From NCBI GenBank assembly GCA_013368375.1, contig JAACJP010000089.1, positions 1 to 27,064 on the forward strand: a stretch of DNA of 27,064 nucleotides. Reading direction: 5' to 3'. This DNA comes from Tricholomella constricta. Taxonomy: Eukaryota; Basidiomycota; Agaricomycetes; Agaricales; Lyophyllaceae. This document shows positions 8,233 to 16,246 of this stretch, one piece after another. The translations under genes and the position numbers were made by a program. The notes beneath the pieces are model-generated. The model was not told the origin of the DNA, did not search any database, and saw nothing but the letters and a program-made list of their open reading frames with translations. Within the stretch, counting starts at the first letter, position 1, and each line of letters begins with the position of its first letter.

Positions 8233-10180
8233 TTAGGTTATTTGCCGGCTCGGAAATTTCCGACATACCTCCAGAGGAAGCATCGACGCGATGTCCTGCT
8301 CGTCGTCGGCGATCAATTGAGACTGAGACACGAACTCCGCAAGGGCGTCTTCACGAGTGAGAGATGGACGATGAAGAGCAAGGAAATGCTCGAAGGCGGG
8401 AAAAGGGGACTCGGGATCGATGGGAGGGCGAAAAAGCTCGCGGAGAGAATGCTGCTCAAGAATCTGGTGAGCGGCGTCGACGATACCCCGGACCGGCGAC
8501 GCCTCCATCTCGACGAGGGCGCGACGCAGAGCGCCATCCGCAACAAACATATCGGATGCGAAAGCAACACGCGCAAGCTCAAGGGCTACAACAAATTCTG
8601 GAGGTGAAAAAAAAGAGAACGAAAGAAGACAAAAGAAAGACTCACCATCGGTGCAAACGCGAAGGTCCAAGGCTTGACCACGCCAATGGTTCCGGACCTC
8701 CTGAAGATGGACGACGTGCCCCTGAAGACCAGCAACCTCATCCTCAAGACCCATAACCTGCATCCGCAGATCCTCGACCTCGGCGTCACGATCGACGTCG
8801 ACGACCTCCACGACACTCGATGTCTGCGCCTGCAGATGAAGAAAACGCTCACGCTCGTCGGCGAGTTGGGATAAGACTCCGCGAAAACGACCCTTGTTGT
8901 GTTCGCCCTCGGCCTGGAGACGCTCTACCTGGACGGACAAAGCCTGCGCACGCACGACCTCCTGGTCATAGAGGCGCCGAAGACGAAGGTGCTCCTCAGG
9001 CGAAGGAGCAAGAAGAGCAGGAGCAGCGGGGGGGGATGACATCAACATAGTGGGAGGGGAAGCCTGGTGCAGAACCGGTGAAGGAGAGACCGAGGCGGAC
9101 GACCCTTTTAAAAAGAGAGGCTCCGAGGGCCCGACGATGGGAGAATCCGGAGAAGCGGCACGCATGGCGGCCCCAAGACGACGAACAGGGAAAGGGGAAA
9201 CCGAGCTATCGGAGGGGGGAGGGGAATAACCAGGCATAGGCGAAGGGCGCGCCTCCGGAACAGACAAGCGCGCACCCCCACGACCGACAGGCACAGACCT
9301 TCGTCCCTGACCTCGCGTACCACGGAAAATAGCACGAGGAGGGGGAGCAGGAGGAAGTGAAACGGCACCAGTCCCTACAACGGACGAAGAGGCGGCGGGA
9401 AGAGGAGGCGGGATTGGCAAATGCAGGGCGCGACGGATGCTGGTAAAAGACATCGCAACGCCAGGGCGGGAGAAAGTAAAACCCTCGGCGTGAGAGCGAA
9501 GCCACTCCAACGGAATTCCCAACTGCCTAGCTGCCACCTCTAGGCCATGGTCCAACGAAAGCGAGCACAGGGAATGCGCCGCACGACACTCAACACAGGG
9601 CAGGGTCCCACGAAGACGAACCTCCTGAAATCGACAAGACAGCCGACGCGTCCGACACCGATCACACTAACGAAGACCCCGAAAAGGAATCAGCTGAAAC
9701 GCTGGACTCGATCGCAGAAGAAGGGCGACATACCAGCTCATGCGCCTCACACCACGCCAAGGAGGGAGGAACCCGCACAGCGGTACGCAACACCTCCGCC
9801 AAAATTGCATCAGTGAAGAGGGGCCCCCACGACAACGAAGTCGCCGCCGGACGCGACACAGGGTCACTAGCAAACTCGAAATCGGCCTCGGGAGTGGTGG
9901 AACGAGGGCGACGGATCTGTTGGGATCGGACGGGCAGGCGGATGATCAGACGAGGGACAGGAGGTGGGAGAGGAACGGGGGACGACTCGGGGACCGCCCC
10001 GACACTCCCATCGAGAAGGGTGGCAATCCCAGGGAGAGAGGGCGCCGGGGAAACGGGTTGAGGCGCGTCTAAGGATGCGACGCGCGACCGATCTTCGTCG
10101 ATCAAAGGCGCCACGTCCGGATCTCGCAAAGCGGGGGCATTAGGAGGAGGAGACGCGACACGGGGCATAGGAGGCGACAT
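8233..10180 (-). CDS. Antisense gene inside element A: Cys-motif and coiled-coil protein, unknown function
   Basis: I do not recognise a named family. Predicted exons on the minus strand are 10180-9668, 9624-8646 and 8597-8233, giving 618 residues. Intron 1 (43 bp) has donor GTGTGA and acceptor TTTCAG. Intron 2 (48 bp) has donor GTGAGT and acceptor CTCCAG. All phases agree. The protein begins MSPPMPRV, has a proline-rich N-terminus, then cysteines at C144/C151 and C181-x2-C184...H188-x2-C191 that could bind zinc, a second proline/serine-rich stretch, and a long coiled coil at about 385-490 (RRLYDQEVVRAQ, VEDLRMQVMGLEDEVAGL). Introns in antisense orientation are not spliced from the genomic RNA, so they can survive retrotransposition. 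Extra antisense frames between pol and the 3' LTR are known in some plant gypsy elements. Intron 1 is the least certain part. Confidence 0.7.
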
Positions 10181-10285
10181 GAGGTCAACAGAATTGAAAC
10201 AGAAGAAGAAAAACGACCAAGTTTTTCTCCTTTTTCGATCTCCGAGATCCTCAAAACACCCACAAGGACCCACAACCGAGGCCCT

Positions 10286-10302
10286 CACGTGCCCCTCACG
10301 TG
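10286..10302. promoter_or_regulatory. Paired CACGTG E-boxes upstream of the antisense gene
   Basis: Two perfect CACGTG palindromes at 10286-10291 and 10297-10302 have start points 11 bp apart, about one helical turn. They lie 106-122 bp upstream of the antisense ATG at 10180 and about 100 bp before the 3' LTR. CACGTG is the classical site for fungal bHLH factors of the Pho4/Cbf1 type. A GC dinucleotide run (CGCGCGCGCG) follows at once. A role as antisense promoter is inferred from position. Confidence 0.4.
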
Positions 10303-10387
10303 ACCGCGCGCGCGCACCAAAAAGGAAAAACAAACGCCACACTCCCCGTATCCGAACATTTTTCCGCGTCTCAGTGGCTCGACGCTT

Positions 10388-10400
10388 GAGGAGGGGGTAA
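10388..10400 (+). other. Polypurine tract of element A
   Basis: GAGGAGGGGGTAA immediately precedes the 3' LTR. A purine run at this point resists RNase H and primes plus-strand DNA synthesis. Confidence 0.8.
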
Positions 10401-10758
10401 TGTCACGAACGTCCCCAACGACCACCCCTAAAGTCACACCCACTACGCTTTCCCACGCACGTCCGCCGTACATATATGACACCACTTTCTTTTCGGACAC
10501 CTCACCTCGATATTACCTACTGTTAAGACTAGTTCTCGATTCTCGTTCTCGTTTCTCTCTCTCTCTCTCAATCTATTTGGCTTCACGCCCGTATCACTTG
10601 AGCTCTTTCGTTCGAATCAGCCCCGGTGAACACCTCCGTCAACGCTCACGACCTCCGAATACTCCTTCGTAGGTCGTCTTCCTTGACGGACGTCAGGCCT
10701 GTCCGCTCCGGTGGTTCCAGAGTAACTCTGTAACCGGCGTGCTACACAGGTCCTAACA
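10401..10758 (+). repeat. 3' LTR of element A
   Basis: 358 bp, colinear with 77-434. It has C at 10446 and 10708 where the 5' LTR has T. The TATA box, predicted start and polyadenylation region are duplicated here. Confidence 0.97.
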
Positions 10759-10763
10759 ATTAC
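10759..10763. repeat. Target-site duplication of element A, right copy (ATTAC)
   Basis: Matches 72-76 exactly. Confidence 0.95.
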
Positions 10764-11015
10764 GAAGTTGAAAAGATCCTCGATAGCCGAACCTTCCGCA
10801 AGAAACTACAGTACAAGGTCCTGTGGAAAGGCTATGGTTACGAAGAAGCTTCATGGGAACCTCGCGAAAATGTCGCCGCCCCCGATCTGGTACGCAAGTT
10901 CCACCGCGACAACCCCGATGCTGCCCGCCACATTTGTGGCATGTTCACATTATCCCCGGCCGTCTTCGCCACCGCTACCCCGCACCGAGTCGTTGCGATT
11001 CAAAAGGGGGGGTGA
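10764..11015 (+). pseudogene. B1 gypsy pol, C-terminal chromodomain right of the A insertion
   Basis: Continues the frame of bases 2-76 after the duplicated ATTAC. It encodes EVEKILDSRTFRKKLQYKVL and KGYGYEEASWEPRENV, a chromodomain nearly identical to that of B3, then the tail to QKGG and TGA at 11013-11015. The stop abuts the LTR, and the run AAAAGGGGGGG at 11002-11012 doubles as the polypurine tract. Compared with B3 there is one CpG-type change giving Arg to Cys (HIRG to HICG). Apart from the insertion the reading frame is intact. Confidence 0.9.
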
Positions 11016-11457
11016 TGTTAGGGGAACTCCCATTCACGCCCTCCGATGCTCACTGACCGTCCCCCGACATGTGCGATCGCTCCCGACTGATCGCGATCCC
11101 GACCCCGACGCTCTGACCCAAGCATCGCTGTACATATTTACTCACCTCCTGTCGTTTCCCTCGCTTCCCTGTTCCCTGACTCCCGATCACCCGACATCCC
11201 GACGACGGTTACCATCGGACAGCATCCGGAACCGTTCGTATCATCACATGTCGTTGTTATCACAGGGTCGTTATTATCACATGTACAGTACACTCATATA
11301 TAGCCAGCCCCCTGGCATCTGGGAATCCTTTACACTATTCTCTTTGGATTCCCCTTTGCCAGGTAAGCCTTACTTACCTTCGTTTGCTGTACATCAATAT
11401 AACTTTGGATTCCCCTTTGCCAGTACGACTAAGCTCTGCTCTAAGGTCGCCCTAACA
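11016..11457 (+). repeat. LTR shared by B1 (as 3' LTR) and B2 (as 5' LTR)
   Basis: 442 bp from TGTTAGGGGA to GTCGCCCTAACA. To its left is the B1 polypurine tract, to its right the B2 primer site and gag leader, with no target duplication between. It therefore joins two internal regions in an LTR-internal-LTR-internal-LTR array. TATATA is at 11297-11302 and the predicted start at A11332. 21-bp direct repeats at 11342-11362 and 11403-11423 bracket an intron-like segment 11363-11423 (GTAAGC...GCCAG). It is shorter than the B2 3' LTR because of upstream indels. Confidence 0.9.
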
Positions 11458-11459
11458 GC

Positions 11460-11469
11460 AGAATCGTGT
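11460..11469 (+). other. Self-priming site of B2, one mismatch
   Basis: AGAATCGTGT, two bases after the LTR, pairs with the predicted mRNA 5' end ACACTATTCT (11332-11341) at 9 of 10 positions. B3 has AGAATAGAGT with ACTCTATTCT, so one pair has changed on both sides (compensatory change). This supports real pairing. Confidence 0.7.
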
Positions 11470-11583
11470 CTCTTAGAAACCCGACGAAGCCGACCGACCA
11501 GCTTCCACGCCGAAACACGCGTCTGCTACACGCGACCGTCCAACGCGCGCTCGCTCCGATCGCCCGCCCAGTCCCGTTTTGAG

Positions 11584-12212
11584 ATGGCCGAATTTGGTGA
11601 CATGCCGCTCGAACGACCGTTCTCTCCCTTCCTCACGACGGAGGAGCGGTTGGCGAATATGGAAGCCACGATTTCGGCTCTCTCCGCCTCCAACACATCC
11701 AACTCGGCCTCTATGGACTGCCTCTCCGCTCTTTTCGAAAAACTCATGTCGGGGACACCCCCCAATCCCACCCCCGCTGCTCCCGAAGCAGACACGACCC
11801 CTCCGCCGCCTGAGACGATCCCTCCGTTGCCTGCGATGACCCCTCTGCTGCCAGGCGCTCCGCAATCAGGATCGCACCACCTCCGACCATTGCCCCCTCC
11901 CATTTACGACAGCGCCCAGTCAGGCGGTCGCGCATTCTGGAACGCCTGCAACCTCTACTTCTCCTTGTGCAGGGGAAGTTTCGCCGATGACCACGCCCGA
12001 ATCGTATGGGTGCTGTCGTACATGCAGCACGGACGAGCCGCCGACTTCGTCAGTCGGGTGTTCCAGTTCGGAACCGCCAAGGACGTCTTTCCCGCCTGGA
12101 AGGACTTCGAAGACACCTTCCGCGGCGAGTTCTTCCTCTTCGCCGAAGTCGCTGATGCCGCGCTCATCTTGGAGTCGACGGCGTACTTCCAGAACGGTCG
12201 GTCGATCGACGA
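11584..12212 (+). pseudogene. B2 gag, truncated
   Basis: Starts with ATG at 11584 (MAEFGDMPLERPFSPFLTTEER), the same start context as B3 but without B3's 1-bp lesion. It encodes the disordered proline-rich N-terminus and about half of the capsid region (GGRAFWNACNLYFSLCRGSF to NGRSIDD). At 12212/12213 the gag sequence stops matching and integrase sequence begins, in a different frame. There is no zinc knuckle. A non-autonomous product of about 210 residues plus an out-of-frame tail could be made. Confidence 0.85.
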
Positions 12213-13431
12213 TGCGCACAAAACCCCGCCGCCAACTCCCCGTCGGACAGCTGCAGCCGCTCCCAATTCCCGAAGGCCGATGGAATGTCGTATCGGTGGA
12301 CTTCATCACCGAACTCCCCGAGTCCAATGGCCACGACGCGATCATGAACGTTGTGGATTTGGTCGGAAAACGGGCGCACTTCATCGCGTCGCACACGACT
12401 TGTTCGGCTTTGGGGGCTGCGAACCTCTACCGGCGCCACGTCTGGAAGCTCCACGGTCTCCCAGATGCCTTCGTCTCTGATCGAGGTCCACAGTTCGTCG
12501 CCGAGTTCACGCGCAAACTGTACCGACTCCTGGGTATCAAGCTGTCAGCTTCGACGGCGTACCACCCGCAGACCGACGGACAGACCGAACGCGTCAACCA
12601 GGAGCTGGAACAGTTCTTGCGGGTCTTCTGCAATGAGCGTCAGAACGACTGGGAGGACCTTTTGCCCGACGCCGAATTCAGTTACAACAACCATGTACAT
12701 TCGGCGACGCAGCAGACCCCCTTCCTGCTTGACACTGGTCGGCATCCACGCATGGGCTTTGAGCCGCGTCGGGGCGCTTCCAAGAACGAGTCGGCCGACG
12801 AGTTTGTGGAGCGCATGAAGGAAGCACAGGAGGAAGCCAAGGCGGCGCTTTCAAAAGCCAAAGATGACATGGAGCGGTATTACAACCAGCGACATGCCCC
12901 GACGCCCGACTACCAGCCTGGCGACAAGGTGTACTTGGACGCGACCGACATTTCTACGACCCGACCATCTAAGAAGTTGTCGCATCGCTACCTTGGCCCT
13001 TTCGTCGTGCAAAGGCGAGTCGGTCCGCTCGCATACCGCCTCCTGCTGCCTCAGTCCATGAAGCGCATCCACCCAGTCTTCCACGTTGTGAAGCTTGTCC
13101 CCGCCGTCACTGACCCAATTGAAGGTCGGCAGTCCGACCCACCGCCGCTGCCAGATATCATCGACGATGAGCCCCACTACGAAGTCCACAAAATCCTTGA
13201 CAGTCGCATCTTCCGCAAGAAACTGCAATACAAAATCTTGTGGAAAGGCTACGGCTATGAAGAAGCTTCGTGGGAGCCCCGGGAGAATGTCGCAGCACCC
13301 GACTTAGTACACAAGTTCCACCGCGACAACCCTGACGCCGCCCGCCACATTCGTGGCATATTCACGCTATCCCCCGCCGTCTTTGCCACTGTCACCCTGC
13401 ACCGAGCCGTTGCGATTCAAAGGGGGGGTGA
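12213..13431 (+). pseudogene. B2 pol remnant: integrase core, GPF motif and chromodomain
   Basis: Begins at the deletion junction with the segment just after the integrase zinc domain (RTKPRRQLPVGQLQPLPIPE), in frame 2, shifted from gag. It retains the D, D and E residues of the catalytic core (SVDFITELP, VSDRGPQF, TDGQTERVNQ), GPF and the chromodomain (EVHKILDSRIFRKKLQYKIL). A missing A in the purine tract (CAAAGGGGGGG versus CAAAAGGGGGGG in B3) removes the stop, so the frame runs on into the LTR to 13663. It has no start codon of its own that fits the family. Confidence 0.85.
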
Positions 13432-13936
13432 TGTCAGGGGAACTCCTGTTTGCACCCTCCAACACTCACCGATTGTTCCCCGACTCATGCGATCGCCCCC
13501 GACTAACCGATCGCGATCCCGACCCCGACGCCCCGACCCAAGCGTCGGTGTATATACTTACACACTTCCTGTCGTTTCCCATCTCTCCCTGCGCGCGCCC
13601 GACGCCGATCCCGACCACCCGACATCCCGACGTCGGCTGTCCCGCCTCATGCCCGTACCCTGAGCCACGAGGATCGGACAGCGTCGGGAACGTGTCCATA
13701 CACGCGCCGCACACCATTCGTTATTATTACATGTACAGTACACTCTGGAGGACCGGCCCTCACGTCCTACACTCGTATATAGTCAGCCCTCTGGCATCGG
13801 GGAATCCTTTACACTATTCTCTTCGGATTCCCCTTTGCCAGGTGAGCCTTACCTACGTTTGTTACTGTACATCAATATAACTTCGGATTCCCCTTTGCCA
13901 GTGCGACCCAGCTCCGCTCCGAAGGTCGCCCTAACA
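13432..13936 (+). repeat. 3' LTR of B2
   Basis: 505 bp from TGTCAGGGGA to GTCGCCCTAACA. TATATA lies near 13785 and the predicted start ACACTATTCT at 13811. Direct repeats at 13821-13841 and 13881-13901 flank a GTGAGC...GCCAG segment (13842-13901). The following bases GAAGT should be the target duplication of the whole B1/B2 array; its partner would be left of the window. Confidence 0.9.
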
Positions 13937-14397
13937 GAAGTATTGCAAATGTACAAGGTCTTGGAGCCACAGGATCTGCACAGCAGTACAGCAATCCGGG
14001 ATCCAAATCTTGCAGGTGCATCCACACAACGTCTCTCGTGGATCTGGCGGGTCAATGACCTTCCCGCTGATAACCCGAGGGCAGTCGTCGAGTGTATGTA
14101 TTCTGTTAACCCGTCTACATTTTTCTGAACTTCTACTCAGTCAACCGGGTTCACTTCTTGCGGGCTCGTGCACAACGGCAGCGGTGGCGGGAAGAGTTCC
14201 AACTGCTCGGATACGAGATGAACTGGACGGTCAGATACCTTCACCATCAATCAAACATCTGGAAGGAGCGCGGAATGAGACCGGAAGCCGGGCCCGCTGC
14301 TTATGCCGCGCGGAAAGTGGCTGCCTATGAGCTCCTGGCTGCCAGGGCGGATCAAACCTTTCTGAAAATTAATCCGACACATGTATCTCAATCATAG
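13937..14397 (+). pseudogene. KDZ-like transposase gene, 3' end (two exons), interrupted by the B array
   Basis: Two exons, 13937-14093 and 14141-14397, around a 47-bp intron with donor GTATGT, branch-like CTGAAC and acceptor CTCAG. They encode the C-terminal 137 or so residues of a larger protein: MYKVLEPQDLHSS, LSWIWRVNDLPADNPRAVVE, then NRVHFLRARAQRQRWREEF, LLGYEMNWTVRYLHHQSNIW and AAYAARKVAAYELLAARAD, ending at TAG. The SWIWR...RVHFLRARAQRQRWREE pattern, followed by a late helical segment with an AYAxR motif, resembles the C-terminus of KDZ (Kyakuja-Dileera-Zisupton) transposases common in Agaricomycetes. The catalytic part would lie left of the B1/B2 array, outside the window. The family call is from memory and moderately sure. 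Confidence 0.6.
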
Positions 14398-14401
14398 ATA
14401 G
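14397..14401. repeat. Target-site duplication of B3, left copy (GATAG)
   Basis: GATAG before the 5' LTR equals GATAG at 20721-20725. Its first G is the last base of the KDZ-like TAG stop codon. Confidence 0.95.
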
Positions 14402-14893
14402 TGTTAGGGGAACACCCGTTCGCGCCCTCCGACGCTCACCGACCGTCCCCCGACGCGTGCGATCGCTCCCGACCGTTCGCAATCCCGACCCCCGACGCTC
14501 CGACCCAAGCGTCGGTGTATATACCTATACAGTCCTGTCGTTACTTCTCCCTCCAGCGCGCGCCCGATCCCGACGCCCGACGTCCCGACATCGGTCGCCC
14601 GACCTCGTGCCCGCACCCTGAGCCACGAGGATCGGACAGCGTCGGGAACATGTACATACACGCGCCACTGTCCACCCGTTATCGTTTACGTGCCATACAC
14701 CCCAGAGAGCCGGCCCTCACGTATTATACTCGTATATAGTCGTCCTCCTGACATGGGGGAATCCTTTACTCTATTCTCATTGGATTCCCCTCTGCCAGGT
14801 AGGCCTTACTTACGCTCTCTCTACCGTACATAATAATAACATTGGATTCCCCTCTGCCAGTACGACTAAGCTCTACTGGAGGTCGCCCTAACA
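14402..14893 (+). repeat. 5' LTR of B3
   Basis: 492 bp, TGTTAGGGGA...CGCCCTAACA. TATATA is at 14733-14738 and the predicted start at A14768. Direct repeats at 14778-14798 and 14840-14860 flank a 62-bp GTAGGC...GCCAG intron-like segment (14799-14860). The stretch CCCGACCGTTCGCAAT, between two CCCGACC copies, is absent from the 3' LTR. Confidence 0.97.
14733..14777 (+). promoter_or_regulatory. B3 promoter: TATA box and predicted mRNA 5' end
   Basis: TATATA at 14733-14738 is 35 bp upstream of A14768. ACTCTATTCT (14768-14777) is the exact reverse complement of the primer site at 14896-14905, which places the mRNA 5' end here. A second TATATA-like box near 14518 is too far upstream to specify the same start. 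Confidence 0.7.
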
Positions 14894-14895
14894 GC

Positions 14896-14905
14896 AGAAT
14901 AGAGT
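14896..14905 (+). other. Self-priming primer-binding site of B3
   Basis: AGAATAGAGT, two bases downstream of the 5' LTR, is fully complementary over 10 nt to the predicted mRNA 5' end at 14768-14777. This is the self-priming arrangement of the Tf1/sushi lineage, with no tRNA-type TGG. Confidence 0.85.
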
Positions 14906-15020
14906 TACTCTAGAAACCCGACGAAGCCGACCGATCCGCTTTCGCGCCGAAACACGCGTCTGCTACACGCGACCGTCCAACGCGCGCTCGCTCCGATCGC
15001 CCACCCAGTCCCGTTTCGAG

Positions 15021-16213
15021 ATGTCCGAATTTGGTGACATGTCGCCGCGACCGTTCTCTCCCTCCTCACGACGGAGGAACGGTTGGCGAATATGGAAGCC
15101 ACAATTTCGGCTCTCTCCGCCTCCAATACCTCCAACTCGGCCTCCATGGACCGTCTCTCCGCTCTTTTCGAAAGATTCATGTCGGGAACTCCCCCCGACC
15201 CCACCCCCGCTGCTCCCGAAGCAGACACGACCCCTCCGCCGCCTGAGATGTCCACTCCGCCGCCAGGCCCTCCGCGATCGGGATCGCACCACCTCCGACC
15301 GTCGCCCCCTCCCATTTACGACGGCGCCCGATCGGGCGGTCGCGCGTTCTGGAACGCCTGCAACCTCTACTTCTCCTTGTGCGGGGGAAGTTTCGCCGAC
15401 GACCACGCCCGAATCATATGGGTGCTGTCGTACATGCAGCATGGACGAGCCGCCGACTTCGTCAGTCGGGTGTTCCAGTTCGGAACCGCCAAGGACGTCT
15501 TTCCCACCTGGAAGGACTTCGAAAGCACCTTCTGCGGCGAGTTCTTCCTCTTCGACGAGGTCGCCGATGCCGCGCTCATCTTGGAGTCGACGGCGTACTT
15601 CCAGAACGGTCGGTCGATCGACGAGTACATCGACTCGTTCCGATCCTTGTGGGTCAAGGCAGGTTACCCCGATGGGCGCCACCTGGTCCTCAAATTCCGT
15701 TGGGGCATGGACCCGAAGCTTTCGAGGCGACTCGGAAGCATCACCACGGGTCGCCCGCACGACGAGAAGATTGAGGAGTGGCTGAGGATCGCCCGCTCTC
15801 AAGATTTTATCATGAGGTCGGAGGACGACTTCCACCGTCGGATGGTCCAGACAAAGGCGTCGGACAATCGCCCGACCGCCGCTGTAGCTGCACGATGGGC
15901 GTTCGCTACCGCCCCCACTCCCACTCCCGCTCCCGCTCCCCCCGCCCCTCGTGCTCCTGTCGCACCGGCACCGAAGCCGCTCCCCCAAGGCGTCCCGATG
16001 GACGTAGATCGCATGCGCGACAAAGCCGCGCCTGCTGACGACCACTGCTTCCGGTGCAAGAAGAAGGGTCACTACTCTCGCGACTGCCCTTTGCGCTGGG
16101 ACGTGCGCCACATGCTCGATGACGAGCTAGAGGCGCTTATCATGGAACGTCTAGCCCGCAAGGACGCAGTCCCCGCCGACGAGGGCGCCTCCGACGCCGA
16201 GGAGGGTTTTTAA
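15021..16213 (+). CDS. gag: B3 Gag, with an early 1-bp lesion
   Basis: The ancestral start ATG at 15021 (MSEFGDM) leads out of frame. In B2 the text reads CCCTTCCTCACG, in B3 CCCTCCTCACG, a 1-bp deletion near 15061. The main gag frame is open to TAA 16211-16213, and its first ATG is at 15092, giving 373 residues (numbered from there). It has a serine/proline-rich N-terminus (TPPDPTPAAPEADTTPPPPE), a capsid region (GGRAFWNACNLYFSL, FGTAKDVFPTWKDFE, FRSLWVKAGY), a proline/alanine linker and a CCHC zinc knuckle C319-x2-C322-x4-H327-x4-C332. Translation from 15092 would lose only about 20 residues, so the protein could still work. The stop follows a slippery heptamer directly. Confidence 0.85.
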
Positions 16214-16246
16214 TCGCACAACGGGTGGAACGTACGCCCCCGTTGT
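16204..16246 (+). promoter_or_regulatory. -1 ribosomal frameshift signal, gag to pol, B3
   Basis: GGGTTTT (16204-16210) is in X_XXY_YYZ phase of gag (codons GGT TTT) and is followed at once by the gag stop TAA. After a 7-nt spacer a perfect 8-bp stem starts: ACAACGGG at 16218-16225 pairs with CCCGTTGT at 16239-16246 across a 13-nt loop. The pol frame is -1 to gag and open across the site. The architecture is the same as in element A but the sequence differs. Confidence 0.8.

Larger units (their letters stand above)
77..10758 (+). mobile_element. Element A: complete Ty3/gypsy chromovirus with an antisense gene
   Basis: A 10.7-kb LTR retrotransposon with 358-bp LTRs (TGT...ACA ends), TSD ATTAC, a self-priming site, gag, a frameshifted pol (two retropepsins, RT, RNase H, integrase, chromodomain) and, antisense between pol and the 3' LTR, a three-exon coding region. 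The LTRs differ at only two positions (122 and 384 versus 10446 and 10708), so the insertion is recent. It is inserted exactly at the start of the B1 chromodomain. The region between the 5' LTR and the confident gag frame shows frame switches, so the copy may not be autonomous even though pol is intact. Confidence 0.95.
11016..13936 (+). mobile_element. B2: internally deleted family-B gypsy copy
   Basis: Shared 5' LTR, primer site, 5' part of gag, direct junction into integrase, chromodomain, polypurine tract and 3' LTR. Relative to B3 it lacks the equivalent of 15625-19024 (3,400 bp: rest of gag, protease, RT, RNase H and the integrase zinc domain). It retains cis-acting ends but cannot encode a polymerase. 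Its two flanking LTRs are clearly diverged and differ by indels, so it is older than B3 and A, or its shared LTR derives from B1 by recombination. Confidence 0.88.

Noticed and set aside
10768..12480. Long plus-strand open frame across B1 tail, LTR and B2 gag
   Set aside because: It reads the B1 chromodomain in the wrong frame, runs through the LTR and only then coincides with B2 gag from 11584. It is not one gene.
11987..13663. 558-codon frame running from B2 gag region into its 3' LTR
   Set aside because: Only 12213-13431 is integrase to chromodomain. The front is out-of-frame gag and the end is LTR read through because a stop was lost.
14756..14798. Hairpin GGGGAATCC/GGATTCCCC in B LTRs as an alternative RNA switch using either direct repeat
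   Set aside because: The upstream arm lies before the predicted transcription start, so it would not be in the 5' RNA end. It could still matter in DNA or in read-through RNA.
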